Shown here: in pieces, positions 10,933 through 22,899 of the stretch
How the letters are laid out: each line of letters begins with the position of its first letter
How positions within the stretch are numbered: position 1 is the first letter of the stretch
Assembly (NCBI GenBank): GCA_032622095.1
Contig: CP136064.1
Coordinates: forward strand, 195,021,948 to 195,085,947
Direction: 5' to 3'
DNA: 64,000 nucleotides
Origin: Siphonodentalium dalli
Taxonomy: Eukaryota > Mollusca > Scaphopoda > Gadilida > Siphonodentaliidae
Notes under the pieces: model-generated
Databases searched by the model: none
What the model was told of the DNA's origin: nothing
Seen by the model: only the letters and a program-made list of their open reading frames with translations
Program-made: the position numbers and the translations under genes

Positions 10933-11440
10933 ATAAACAAAGATGAATAACTTTAGAACAAAAAACCAAAACAAAACAGTGAATTTGCCATTAAATGTCA
11001 TCATAGTGGTGAACATCCATACAAAATTTCATTGAGATCCGAGCATTACTGTTCAAGTTATGACCTGAACAGACATCGGATGGACCAAACAGCCAACCTT
11101 TCCAGATAAACAAAGATGAATAACTCTAGAATGGAAAAGCAGAACAGAAAAATGGAACCCCATATTGAATTTCCTCATAGTATTGAACATCCATACCAAA
11201 TTTCATTGAGATCCCAGCACAACTGTTGAAGTTACGACATGAACAGACACCAGACAGACCAAAAAGCCAACATTTCCAGATAAACAAAGATGAATAACTC
11301 TAGAATGGAAAATCCGAATAAAACGATGGAACCCTCTATTTAATGTGCTCATAGTAGTGACCATCCATACCTAATTTCATTGAGATCCGAGCACTACTGT
11401 TCAAGTTATGACATGAACAGACATCGGACAGACGTAAGGA
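10933..11440 (+). repeat. Tandem repeat, three units of about 175 bp
   Basis: Units start near 10933, 11101 and 11277 with (CC)AGATAAACAAAGATGAATAA and end in ACATGAACAGACA. Shared blocks include CATCCATACCAAATTTCATT. A diverged fourth piece may lie at 10405-10560. It lies in the intron between the exons at 10668 and 11864 and is non-coding. Confidence 0.85.
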
Positions 11441-11667
11441 CGCACAGACAGGTGCAAAACAGTTAAAAAGGGGGTATAATAAGCCTCACAACTCTATAAA
11501 TGAATGAATGGGAATCAAGTAACTACTCATCCAGTTATCAAAAGATCAATGTGAAAAATCACTGATTTAAACATTCCGAACCTGTCTGGTCAAACAGATG
11601 AGACGTAATTATGGACGATACCATTACATACCAGGCTAATATAAAGAAATCCGAGTAAATAACTTAC

Positions 11668-11864
11668 AGAATTTCGTGTTTGCCTTTTTGGCATAATTTG
11701 CTTCCCGTCAATATTGTCGTCCTCTTTGACAGGTCTGAAGAGATAGTCTGATGACTCTTCAGGCCTATCCAGGGGGCGGTCCTCCCCGTATTTCTTGAAG
11801 TACAGTCGGCAGTCCGTACATAATAAACTCTTGTCTTTCCCTGCGTGATGCCAGTCTTTGGAGC
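11668..11864 (-). CDS. Atrophin/RERE-like gene, second half of the GATA-type zinc finger
   Basis: Exon of 197 nt; two bases complete a split serine codon and 65 codons follow. It reads SKDWHHAGKDKSLLCTDC and continues LYFKKYGE, then a proline/acid linker with FRPVKEDD and a basic end, KRQTRNS. This matches human RERE closely (recalled as SKDWHHGGRENILLCTDC and FKKYGE; FKPVKEEDD). It supplies the second CxxC pair of the single GATA-type finger; the first pair is in the exon at 16543-16641. Acceptor GGAATTCCAG, donor GTAAGTTA. This exon gives the most specific family evidence in the window. Confidence 0.95.
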
Positions 11865-11935
11865 CTGGAATTCCAGAATGCAACATTATGTATAATGTAG
11901 AATTATTCTCATTACTCATGTTGCCAATATGTTAA

Positions 11936-12190
11936 CCCTTTCATGACGGGAGCTGCACTGGCGCAGCATTGAAGATCCTGTGCCAGTGCATTCTGTCATA
12001 TATGTGAGTCTCCCATAGGGAGCCTTGCATATATAAGAGAATGCACTGGTTTACAAGATGAAGGTAAATATTGTTAGGTCAATGTATACTCTTATATATG
12101 CGAGGCTCCCTATGAGAGACTCGCATATATAAGAGAATGCATTGGGACATGGTTGTCTCAAAATTTCCTGAAGCTCCAGTCATATAAGGG
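11936..12190. mobile_element. Family B TTAA element, complete
   Basis: TTAA at 11932-11935 and 12191-12194. Ends CCCTTTCATGACGGGAGCTG and CTCCAGTCATATAAGGG. Two hairpins with arms of the TGCATTCTCTTATATATGCG type and a CTCCCATAGGGAG-like tip. Non-coding. Confidence 0.85.
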
Positions 12191-12307
12191 TTAATGTAGG
12201 GTTATAACACTATAAGAATGGAGATAAGGTATAGCTCTGGTGTCTGCATGGTGAATGACCACTAAGAGGTTGTGTGAGAATCTGATGATAGTCTAATCAG
12301 GGCTTAA

Positions 12308-12633
12308 ACCTTTCATGATGGGAGCTTCCTGAATTTTTGTAAACCCTGTGCCAATGAATTCTCTTATATATGCCACCTCGCATATATAAGAGAATGCATT
12401 AGCCTAACAAAGTTTAAATTATTTTTATAATTGTTAAAGACTGTAGGAAAAAATTAAACAAATGATAAAAAATTGTTAAAGAATGTAAGAAAAAAAGATA
12501 ATGATAAAAATTGTTGGGCCAATGCATTCTCTTATATATGCAAGGTGTATCCATGGTCGACTTGCATATATATGAGAATGCATTGGCACAGGGTCTTTAA
12601 TGTTGCACCAGCACAGCTCCAATTATGAAAGGG
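12308..12633. mobile_element. Family B TTAA element
   Basis: TTAA at 12304-12307 and 12634-12637. One hairpin tip is shortened, and the spacer has a repeated AAATTGTTAAAGAATGTAAG-like block also seen in B2 copies. About 120 bp from the preceding family B copy. Confidence 0.8.
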
Positions 12634-12734
12634 TTAAAATCTGATGAGAATCAGAATGATGATTCTTAATTTGATTTTTGTAAAAGCAGATAATTCTAGG
12701 GACCAGCCTAGAAGGTGACTGGGAGATATATTTT

Positions 12735-12830
12735 CACTGAGAGCTTTCCGATGGATGGCAACAAGCCATATTTCCGACTAACTCCTGAAAAATTACCCAT
12801 AATTCTGCTGTGGTTAAGGAGTCGATTATT
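12735..12830. mobile_element. Family A, right arm fragment
   Basis: Starts in the loop (CACTGAGAGCTTTCC) and runs to GAGTCGATTATT; the last 15 bases of the end are lost. Confidence 0.85.
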
Positions 12831-15200
12831 GTATATATCATGTAACTTTGAACTTACATGAAGTCTGAAGATTGAAGGTCTACTAATTTAATTATTATTT
12901 GTGTAATACTTGGATTGAAGAAATGATAAATTAAGTTGAAAAGTATTATTTAATGGTACTAGAAAGTAAATATATTTATAACAAACAAACACTAGATACA
13001 GGGTTTATATCATTATAGCTGTTGTCATTGACAATTTATTTTCAAATAATGTTTTAGATAATCAGAGTACAACAAAGAAAAATATCCTGCATGTTGTTTC
13101 TATGGCAACAGGATGAAAGCCTCATTATGATTGGATGATATGCAATGAAAAGAGATGACTCTGCTCATATCATCAAATCAGTTTCTTTATGTCTAAATTT
13201 CATGCAAAAGTGCTATTAACATGAACTCAACAACAATATTTCAATAAAATATTCACTCCGATAACAGTAATAATAGATTGAGGTCCACATCAAAACATCC
13301 CGAGGCTATAAAACACAAAATAAATGCTTTAATTCTCAGCTTGAAGGGCGGCAAAAATTACAGTCATTGATGGTTACACAGAGCTAACAGCGTACAGTCA
13401 GAGAAATGCTATTTCAAACTGTGAATCGAATACGGTGTTTGCACGAACTGTGTTATTTTATACTGCCTTGGGGATTTCACTATTGATCGCAGGGTTTGTC
13501 TTTGTATCGTCTGATTATGGCGTTATAATAGAATGATCTAAACTGCCCTGAAGAATCGCCTGTGTCTAAAGTGGGAACACATAAACCACCGACATTGGCA
13601 TGAGTATATAGCAATTAATAGCTTTGTGCGTGTGTGACTATGCAAGTTAATTATAATTTGACGTTGGTGTCAATATGCATAGACATGTATTAATTTTTTC
13701 CCTTTTTGTACGATCGATTGAGTAGTTTGTTGCGTGCGGGCAATGTTTTGTCACCCAATAAAATACATTTGTACAGGCCTCCGAGTGACACTGCCCATTT
13801 CTAGTAGCTAAAGGAGAATAGATAAAATTGAACTATGGTTAGTCGGCTGTGTTGAAAAATAATTTCAAATATTATTCATGCTATATGGGTGGTATTGGAT
13901 TATAATTTCGTAAGATATAGTGGGATTATAAACAGGGTGTTAGGTTTGCTCTCATTTTACAGCTATTAATGTGTACACAGACCTTGCAAAGGAACATTAA
14001 GCTAAGTAAACTCAATCAATAGATTGTAAAATCAAATATGTTTTTATATGCTGAGTTGATTTTAAATGAAATGGTCCAATATAAAGACGGGTGCATAACA
14101 TGTCGAAGAATTTCATGCTTTGGATTTTAAACAGATCCTCTTAAAGCCCATTACATGTTTTTGTTCAATAAATTGCATTAGAAAAAAAATGGTTTATGTG
14201 GCGAGATCAGGTTTATTGTTTTAACAGTTATAGTTTTCATAATAATCATTCATGATTAAAGTTTGGAACTACAGAATTGTGTAGTTTTAAAATTTTAGCC
14301 AATCAGAATTTTTATGGGTTTTTAAAAGCAAAATTCAAGACTATATTATGGCCATGGATAATCAATTTTAGAACTATGGACGCTCAATTTTGACACAGTT
14401 TTAGTGAAGGCGAAATGCTTCATACATGCAGTCAATGTGGTATATACACAGAAGAAATTACTGTCAATCTTAAGGACTTTTTCTCTAGAATTTAACATAT
14501 TGTCAAAATCAATTAACAGTGGTTGAATAGTATTGGTTTGAGTTGGGGTTGATCTAATGATAAAATTTCACGATTTAAGTGACTTTGTGAGCAATTTTGC
14601 TTCACATCACTTACAATTATGGTGTTTCTCCATGGTAATTAATTCAATTTTTATTGCGATATCGGCTCACAAAAGTCATGGAAAAGCATGCAATTTCGAG
14701 TTGGGACCTTCACCCACAACGAAGTACATAATTAAGGAACAGATAATAACTAAGAAATATATTCCCCTCGTTATTTTTTCAACTTTATAAGGTTCCCTGT
14801 CAAAACTTCAAAAAGTTCCCAGGTTTTGTACTGGTGGAATATGATATCTACGGGTGTTAGCCAGAGTAGATATTCATGGCATGATCTACATTTATACCAT
14901 CATTATGGCCAAACAGAACTACGATAAGCAAAATGCTATTGTTTCTCGCAATTGCTCTCCATTTACAGCCTGTACCAAGTTGACCTCAAAGGACAATGAA
15001 GTAATCCCGGCACTAACTTATTCATAATAATTATTGTCGCTCCAGTTGTGATCATAAAACAATAACTCAATCACTAGGCAATATAATTTTAGAAAGGTTA
15101 CATCAACGTATGGGCACCTTTAAAGAATGAGGACTGGTTGTGTAAACATCACTATCAGACACAATGTCCCTACCGGTCTCATATGCAGTCAGATTAACTA

Positions 15201-15401
15201 CAGTAATGTCCTAAATAATCGACTCCTTAACCACAGCATAATTATGGGTAATTTTTCAGGATTTAGTCAGAAATATGGTTTGTTGCCATTCATCGGAAAG
15301 CTCTCAGTATGAATGGCAACAGGCCATATTTCCGACTAAATCCTGAAAAGTTACCCATAATTCTGCTGTGGTTAAAGAGTCGATTATTTAGGGCATTACT
15401 G
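15201..15401. mobile_element. Family A foldback
   Basis: TA-flanked (15199-15200, 15402-15403), CAGTAATGTCC to GGGCATTACTG, 201 bp, with a small asymmetric deletion at the loop. Confidence 0.9.
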
Positions 15402-15559
15402 TAATTCTTTTCTCAAATCAGTGACCAGCCTAGAGGGTGATATCTTCTCCCTAAAATGTGCCACTTCTCCTTTTTTTTGTCATAGAAGGAAGTGACTTTT
15501 CTCTAATATACCAGTATGCATATTTCAAGTCTATTTACTGAATATTATGGTGTAATTAA

Positions 15560-15921
15560 AGACATATTATGGACTTGTTCGGGTGCATTAAAGTGATAAG
15601 TTAGTACTCAGGCGATGTACAAACTAGGGGATGTGAAATTCTACTAACATTGCCGAAAATCTCAACGAAATCGACCACACCACTCCATAGAAAACATCGC
15701 CTGAACAATGCACAATTGTAAATATTTACCTCTCGATTCGGGACGCAACAAACCGCGATAAACGAACGCAAATGATTTCACCACTAAGAGTCATTGAATA
15801 TAATTGATATGAATGACGGTGTCTTTTGTAAATTTGAATTTATATTCGCATAAATAACTACTTTGAGCAAGATTATTTTACATTTCTATTTGATCACCCT
15901 ATCTGAGTGTTTCAATTCAGT
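15560..15921 (+). mobile_element. Family I TTAA element (copy 1)
   Basis: TTAA at 15556-15559 and 15922-15925. Starts AGACATATTATGGACTTGTT and ends GAGTGTTTCAATTCAGT. Conserved inner blocks include TAAATATTTAC and ACTTTGAGCAAGATTATTTT. Three more copies are at 24859, 35225 and 44018. Confidence 0.75.
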
Positions 15922-16542
15922 TTAATCATTTTAATGTTTTTATAAATAAGCTCTTGTATTGCATACTACTTATAGGATCATAGAAGGGTAATAATGTTGG
16001 CTGTAAATTGAACTTCATCCATAGTTACTTATCCATGATAACAGTCCACTTCGCCCTAATAACAAAACAATTTGACACCACTGGACTGGAAAAAAGGAAA
16101 ATAATTTTTTCCAAATATTAATTATTTTGGCATTTGGAAACCGGCAGCAGCACCGTGGTATTATGTAGTAACATAATCAGATATACATCAGATGTCACTT
16201 GGTTGAACATTTCAAAACTTCATTGAAACATATCTATTTCATCAGTGTTTTAAGTTGACTAGTTGACATTGTTCGCTCTTATTATTATCCATCCACAATT
16301 TTTTATAGATCTTAGATTTGCGATTGGTTATATTTTAATTGTGTTCGAAATTTTATTTAGGTAGTCATTTTATTTTATTTTTAAACTCGCATTATCATTT
16401 TATTCCCCCTATGTTATTGTCTCATTTTATACATGTATTGCTATTGTAAAGTGCATTAAAACTAAATTACAGTCTAATGTGTTTTTAAATGTAAATATAA
16501 TATAATAATAATAATAAAAAAGAAGCAGAACTTCAAACTTAC

Positions 16543-16641
16543 TTGTTGTGCAACAGTTTCCACATGAATATGCACTGCTTAGACTTCGGGCATCGCTGTC
16601 ATCTGAATCATCTGATAATTCACTAGCAGATGTCAGATCCA
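16543..16641 (-). CDS. Atrophin/RERE-like gene, first half of the GATA-type zinc finger
   Basis: Exon of 99 nt. Its first two bases finish a leucine codon begun in the upstream exon; one base is left at the end. It encodes LDLTSASELSDDSDDSDA, then RSLSSAYSCGNCCTTS. Human RERE has [20 protein letters not shown] and ACRHCFTTTSKDWHH here, so both the acidic stretch and the first zinc-binding CxxC (CGNC) are conserved. Acceptor TTCTTTTTCAG, donor GTAAGTTT. The extra cysteine after the CxxC replaces the phenylalanine in human RERE. Confidence 0.95.
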
Positions 16642-16803
16642 CTGAAAAAGAACAACTATTGATAATACCAAAGCCAGACACTCAATGACCCCAAAATCCT
16701 GGTGTCAACAACTGTTTCAAGGGGAGAATAGTCCGAAGAGAGAGGGACTCCAATAAGTCTGATCACTTATGCCATTGATCCCCTGTCCACCCACACTATT
16801 TTA

Positions 16804-16980
16804 CAGTAATGCTCTAAATAATCGACTCCTTAACCACAGCAGAATTATGGGTAATTGTTCAGGATCGGAAAGCTCTCAGAGCTTTCCGATGAATGGCAAC
16901 AAGCCATATTTCCGACTAAATCCTGAAAAATTACCCATAATTCTTCTGTGGTTAAGAGTCGATTATTTAGGGCATTACTG
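16804..16980. mobile_element. Family A foldback, shortened left arm
   Basis: TA-flanked palindrome, 177 bp; about 35 bp of the left arm next to the loop are deleted. Confidence 0.9.
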
Positions 16981-17126
16981 TATGTCATTAACCTACTATA
17001 TTCAAACTCCATCTGAAGAGTTTTTGTGCCACAATAAATATGTTCAACAATAGCACCTTGAAACACTGTTTCTAAGTGATGGACTAAATATACTGATTCC
17101 CGAAAATTGTTGGCAAACGACAAATA

Positions 17127-17339
17127 CAGTAATGCTCTACTTAATCGAATTCTTAACCACAGCATAATTATGGGTAACTTTTCAGGATTTAGTCGGAAAT
17201 ATGGCTTGTTGGCATTCATTGGAAAGCTCTCGGGGAGAGCTTTCCGATGAATGGCAACAAGCCATATTTCCGACTAAAACCTGAAAAGTTACCCATAATT
17301 ATGCTGTGGTTAAGAAGTCGATTAATTAGAGCATTACTG
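17127..17339. mobile_element. Family A foldback, variant with TTAATCGAATTC end
   Basis: TA-flanked, 213 bp, arms nearly perfect. The ends read CAGTAATGCTCTACTTAATC and its inverse. This variant looks most like pogo/Tigger termini of the CAGT...TCGAA type. Confidence 0.9.
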
Positions 17340-17445
17340 TATATTCAAATTAATAATCAATTCATTTAGCCATGAATAAGATTCATTTAGCCATGAATAA
17401 GAGGCTATAGATATGTAGGATTTTATTTAAATCTGTCCCAGTACA

Positions 17446-17802
17446 AAAGGTACTCATATCCGATTCGATTGTCCCCATATCATCAGATTCCAACAACAAA
17501 TTTATTTTTAGAAATGCCGCTTCAGTTATCAGAATCGAATAATTGACCAAAAATAATGATAACCACAGTAAACTATAGCATAAAAATACCCAAAACCTGT
17601 TATTTATCAACATTTTAATGAAATTTTGTCAAATATCTGACACAATAAAGCCACTTGAATTTAGGGTTATCCATAGATTTAAAAAATCAATATCCGATCA
17701 CTCTGATCTTTGATCGGTGGGTTCCTCGACTCGAATAAAATATTTTTTTCCCCGAAGCCAAGGAATTAGTAATTTGCAAGAGTTAATTAGGATTATGCAT
17801 CT
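17446..17802 (+). mobile_element. Family Q TTAA element (copy 1)
   Basis: Right end GGATTATGCATCT precedes TTAA (17803-17806); the left end is damaged. Shares ATCATCAGATTC, CAGAATCGA and GGTTCCTCGACTCGAA blocks with copies at 19920 (inverted) and 37155. Confidence 0.7.
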
Positions 17803-18112
17803 TTAAGCATATATATGAAAAATAACAAGTGCACAACCCAGATTATCCCCTGCTAAGGCGACTTTCTGCTCAGGTTTATTATTTTTCTGATGTGACTTAA
17901 TTCGAAAGATGTCTTAAACTGACATCAATAGCTCCCATCTCAAGGTGATCCTAAACATGTCTGTAAATTTTCTGTAAACATTTCTCCAACAAATGTGGGC
18001 TGCAGGATGTGCCAATTGATTTAAATGTAAAACTCAAGATGGCTGCTGGGGGCCATGTTTTTAAAATAAATTTGGGGGGGGGGGGAAATGACAATGGCCT
18101 GTAGGGTGTGTT

Positions 18113-18515
18113 GAAGGATTCAGTCATGCAAAGAGTAAAATCCTTTTCACACTATATATTCAAGTCCCTTTACACATTAAGGTCTGTAATTCTGGAAAAA
18201 ATCAATGGACGAAACACACTGTTTGTAAATACTCTCCCCCCCCCCATGTTGTTTCATCAACATGCTGAAGATCTTTAAAATTCGACTGACGATGACAAGA
18301 TATAGAGCTTCAAGGGTGAGCCGAAGAATTTAGTCATGCAAAGAGTAAGATCAATTTTCACACTAAGTCCCATTGCACAACAAAGGCCGTAACTCCGGAA
18401 AAAATCAATGGACGAAATCCACTGTTTGTAAATACTCTTTCGTACCGAAGATCATTAAAATCCGACTGACGAATTCGAATACCAAGATATAGAGCTTCAA
18501 AGCTGCTACAAACTG
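18113..18515 (+). repeat. Tandem pair of about 200-bp units
   Basis: Units 18113-18324 and 18325-18515 share GTCATGCAAAGAGTAA, AAAAAATCAATGGACGAAA, CACTGTTTGTAAATACTCT and AAGATATAGAGCTTCAA. The style resembles dispersed repeats I recall from bivalves. A G10 run precedes it at about 18077. Confidence 0.75.
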
Positions 18516-19569
18516 AAAGACAGACTCATGGATCCCTAGACTAACACGGATGCAGCCCAAATACTTAATACTACTGAATTCATTGCATATTGCTAAATTA
18601 TGAAAAAGATAAAGAACTACTTAAAAGTACCCCAAAGGGTTGAAATTTGGAAAACTTAATTGTGCAAAGAAAACAAAATTGGTTGGAATATTATAATTTT
18701 TTTAGACTATATCTGTCCACAGAAAACTCTACATTGATAAAGCAACATTAAATGACAATAAGATCATACAGACACTGTAACATCAGACAACTTCAATAAT
18801 TTGACACAAACTGAGCTATTCATTTTGATTACACCTGTACTATTGGCTTGGGTGACTCATAGATCAAGACAACAGGGGAAACTGTCAGGGGTATCCACAT
18901 GGAACAGGAACCAAGAACAGGATACAAACGCAGAATACACCAACATTCAATTAATTGAATAATAGACCACTGATAAGGAGTTAACATAATAAGTTATTTG
19001 CTAAATGTATCATGGACAATACGCGGCGAAGGCCCATTCATTTGCAGCATACTATTATGATTGGTTAGCCGCACTTCTACCCACTGAACTCCTGTATTGC
19101 ACTCAATATTATCACGTACTCAAACAAGTTGATCAGGCATTATTGTTACAGGCCGCATAAAAATTGTAATTATCTAAACAGGACTATTGTTACTTTATTT
19201 TAACGCTACTCAAATGTCGATCAGGGACAACAATGATAGAGAATGACGACAGTGGCAGTGGTATTAGTAGTTCTGTTTTTCGCCTTTGTGTGCCATATAG
19301 GAGCAATTGATTGGCAATTCCGCACTGCAATTTACAAGCAAATCAAAAGCAAAAATACAAAGAAGGAATCTGATTGGTCAATATTTACTCGATAAAATAT
19401 ACATTTAAAGACACATTTTCATTGACAGAGATGCATTGTCGGGATGTCTGGTGAGGAACAGAGCTATTATTACATGACGGTTATCATTACTGGGGAACGG
19501 AAGATGTGCTAAACAATCATTATTTTATTTCCTTTATTGACGAAAGTCTTAAAAATTCTGACAGGTATA

Positions 19570-19690
19570 CAGTAATGCGCTAAATAATCGACTCCTTAAC
19601 AACAGCAGAATTATGGGTAATTTTTCAGGATTTAGTCGGAAATATGGCTTGTTGCCATTCATCGGAAAGATCTCACTGAGAGCATTACTG
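19570..19690. mobile_element. Family A with right arm deleted to its tip
   Basis: The left arm is complete through the loop (CTCACTGAGAG) and is then joined to the last bases CATTACTG. TA flanks are intact on both sides. Confidence 0.9.
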
Positions 19691-19694
19691 TATA

Positions 19695-19714
19695 CAGTAA
19701 TGAAAGCATTACTG
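19695..19714. mobile_element. Ultra-short family A derivative (20 bp)
   Basis: TA, then CAGTAATGAAAGCATTACTG, then TA. Only the terminal 8 bases of each end remain around AAAG. It lies 4 bp from the preceding family A copy. Confidence 0.7.
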
Positions 19715-19919
19715 TATACAGAACCATCCAGGCTCCTTCATTTAAAACTTAACCCTTTTTTTTACTGAATGGATTCTGCCATCAGTTATACAATAATAAG
19801 TTTCATATTATGATGGAAATTGTGTTCTGTATTTGTTCCACACCCCTGTGTAGGTTATGCGCAGTCATTGACTGTGGCTTAAACTGATACCTTAGCTATA
19901 AACCATATTTGCAATTTAA

Positions 19920-20266
19920 TGATACATAGTCCGAATTAACGCTCCTAAATTACTATTGCTTCGGCTTGATTCGAGTCGAGGAACCTACCATCAAAGCTCA
20001 GAGTTATCGGATATCGATTTTATAAATGTTATTTTTCACCTCCTGGAATATTAGGCGGCCTAGCAAATATTTGACGAGGGGACCAACATAATCTTGATAC
20101 AAAAGTTGATATATAACATGTTTTGGAAAATTTTATACTAGAGTTGACAGTGGTTAGCTTATTTTTTTGGTAGTTAATGGATTCTGATAACTAAAGCGTC
20201 TTTTGAAGAAATATTATTGTTGTTAGAATCTGATGATATGAGGACCATAGAATCAGATGTGTATCT
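19920..20266 (-). mobile_element. Family Q TTAA element (copy 2, inverted)
   Basis: TTAA at 19916-19919 and 20267-20270, with ends TGATACATAGTCC and ATGTGTATCT. Reverse-complement match to 37155-37541 over most of its length. Confidence 0.75.
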
Positions 20267-20492
20267 TTAAGTCTGAGGAAAAACTGGCAAATTTTGGAGC
20301 ATCACCGGAAGCAGATCGTTAACAAAATGTATGCTATCAATCTAAACAAACTTGGCGACAATGTCAACACGAAGTAGTTCTGGCTTGTATTCAATGTGTG
20401 ATATATACCACATTATGTATTCAATGGCTCCAATACATGTGCCTCATGCCAACAGGTGTGGCATAAAATTGCAGATCAATTCCAATTATTAA

Positions 20493-20785
20493 CTCTTCCA
20501 TGACTGGAGCTTCCTGAAATTTTGTGAAAACCCTGTGCCAATGCATTCTCTTATTTTTATGAGTCTCCCAAAGGGAGCCTTGCATATATAAGAGAATACA
20601 TTGGCCTAACAATATTTACCTTGATCTTGTAAGCCAGTACATTCTCTTATATATGCGAGGCTCCCTATGGGAGACTCACATATATTAGAGAATGCACTGG
20701 CACATGATCTTTAATGCTGCGCCAGCGCATCTCCAGTCATTTCCTAAGAGAACTACTCATGAATGAGTATTCAGTAAATAAAGGG
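20493..20785. mobile_element. Chimeric TTAA element: family B body with a family C-like end
   Basis: TTAA at 20489-20492 and 20786-20789. The left end (CTCTTCCATGACTGGAGCTT) and both hairpins are family B. After CTCCAGTCATTTCC the sequence changes to CTACTCATGAATGAGTATTC and AAATAAAGGG, which is the inverted form of the family C start seen at 4987. Confidence 0.7.
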
Positions 20786-20844
20786 TTAAATCTACACTTT
20801 CATTACCAAGTCTGCAGACAGTGTGTCTGTCATTTGCAGATTGA

Positions 20845-22515
20845 GGACCCGAGAGGGTGAATTTAGTGATGCTATCATCACCAAATTCACCCTCTGTGGA
20901 CCTCATTCTACTTAGGCCTCATCTTCTGGGAAGTATCTATTGTCTCAAATTCACATTGTCTTAGGTTACTTTTTCCCTTCTGGGAAGTATCTATATCCTC
21001 TAATATGCTGAAGTTAAAATGCATAATCAAGGTGACTTAATATGGGTGAGCATTACAAACTTCAACTGGGGAACTTCCATCTTATCCTAGGTCTCCCACA
21101 GGAGTTGAGGCCTAAGCAGAATTTGGTGTGTGGGCAGTGTTAACGCTGGACCGAAAAAAAGTTTAGCCAAATGAAAATTTTATTAGCCAAATGAAAAATC
21201 TTTAGCCAAATGTTTTTTGGCCAAATTAAAAAAAACTTTGGCCAAATTAAATCATTGTTTTCTGGTCGGTTCACAATTAATGACTAAACCGTAAAATCTA
21301 ACAGACACAGGTAAAATACACAATAATTTAAATCATTTTTATGAACTAGAAGTATTTTTATATATATCATTTATTAAAAAAGTATTAATCTTTATGTGAC
21401 AGAGTGATTTTTGGGGGGGGGGGGGGTTGGGGGGTAACCCGGGATTGTCCTTCTTAATGTCATTATTTTTTTGTTTTATATCACAATATCTTTTTTTATA
21501 TCATTAAATATTTATCCTTGCGAAAATATCTAAGTGACATCTGGAAACTAATAACTTAATATTGTTACGCCATTATCAAATTACAATCTGTCATAAAAGC
21601 ATGCATATTATTTTGTCCGTATCGGTATTGACGACAAATAGCCACAAAATATCTGTCGTGATTCACATTTGGCTGATTATAAAGCTATTGTCTTGCACTT
21701 GGTGCTCATAAACCTCGACCGACATAAATACAATGTCATCATAAACATGCATTGTGCGGGAGTCCCGTGAGTGACCAGACAGATAATGGGGGATTAGGGG
21801 ATTAAATGTAAAATAATAACCTTTTGCTGTTTCGTGCAGAATGACGTAATTTTTCTCCAGATTAAAACAGCCTGTTACGAACAAATTGCTTATATACCAG
21901 CGTCAATGCACACTTTACAAAATATTGCTTTCTTCACATTGTCATGATTCAACCACGGTCGGTTTAATGTCCATGCGTCTTTAAATGTCCGTCTTGTGAA
22001 AACTAAAGATGATTGCATATCACTGTGTGATCGCTTGGTTGATAGAGTTGTCGATCGGGTTTCCCTTTGTACTGTCCGCGATCGGGTTTCCCTTTGTACA
22101 GTCGGCAATATATTCCCACTTTCGATATTTTCGGACTAGATCGTTCACATCACAGAATTGAAAACCCACTTGCCAAAATTTATGTTAGATTTGGAAATAA
22201 AAATATGTTTACTGTACACTAAATGTTAGAGCTTACCTTTTGCTGTTACGGAACGATATTTCATAAGTACGAAAGTAATGAAATACTTTCGTCGCCTAAC
22301 TTCGTCTTGAATGTCGATCTATTGAACGGTTTTATGAATTAGCTTTCTGACTCCATGCTTTCAGTCTCCATTTGGGGTAAAAAAAAGTTTAGCCAAATGA
22401 AATTTTTATTAGCCAAATTCGAAAAAGATTAGCCATTGGCTAATTTGGCTACCGACAGCGTGAGCACTGTGTGTGGGATAGCATCACTAAATGCTTCCTC
22501 TGGGGACCTCATTCT
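20845..22515. mobile_element. Family F-like element split by a hAT element
   Basis: The paired GGGTGAATTTAGTGATGCTA and ACCAAATTCACCCTCTGTGG start, the GTTGAGGCCTAAGCAGAATT block and a final GCATCACTAAATG piece match the copy at 58225-58575. The hAT element at 21135-22469 lies within it. Confidence 0.65.
21135..22469 (-). mobile_element. hAT-type element with perfect 8-bp target duplication
   Basis: The 8-bp duplication TGTGTGGG is at 21127-21134 and 22470-22477. Ends are CAGTGTTAACGCTG and, inverted, CAGTGCTCACGCTG. Subterminal repeats read TTAGCCAAATGAAA on both sides. On the minus strand (about 21890-22108) a frame contains FKDAWTLNRPWLNHDNV and IFCKVC, similar to the N-terminal zinc-finger region of hAT-type transposases. 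The catalytic domain is absent, so this is a 1335-bp internally deleted copy. A run of about 19 G lies at 21411-21430. Confidence 0.8.
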
Positions 22516-22725
22516 GCATCCTCATCATGACAGACACACTATTTGCAACCTTGTCATCACACCATTACAGGGCCTCTCAAGCAGATTGATTGGGATAAAG
22601 ATACACTGAGATAAGTCACTGTAATTAATGCTGCAAATACTGCTGTGAAGATAACTCCAACACTCTACTGGATTAATCACTAACTACAGGAGCAGCATAG
22701 AAATCTCAATTGCGCAATTGATATA

Positions 22726-22899
22726 CAGTAATGCCCTAAGTAATCGACTCCTTAACCACAGCAGAATTATGGGTAACTTTTCAGGATTTAGTCGAAAATA
22801 TGGCTTGTTGCCATTCATCGGAAAGCTCTCCGACTAAATCCTGAAAAGTTACCCATAATTCTGCTGTGGTTAAGGAGTCGATTACTTAGGGCATTACTG
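22726..22899. mobile_element. Family A foldback, loop region lost
   Basis: TA-flanked, 174 bp. The left arm runs to the loop; the right arm starts at CTCCGACTAAATCC, so about 35 bp next to the loop are deleted. Confidence 0.9.

Larger units (their letters stand above)
11865..16542 (-). other. Intron splitting the zinc finger (4678 bp)
   Basis: Separates the two CxxC halves of the zinc finger. It holds two family B elements (11936-12633), family A pieces (12735-12830, 15201-15401) and a family I element (15560-15921). From about 12840 to 15190 there is no repeat I recognise; part of this (13330-13720) is less AT-rich and could be regulatory. Confidence 0.8.

Noticed and set aside
16769-17219. 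Recurring peptide around SNALNNRLLNHSRIMGNFSG in many open frames
   Set aside because: It is the translation of the family A palindrome in one frame and appears on both strands wherever A occurs.
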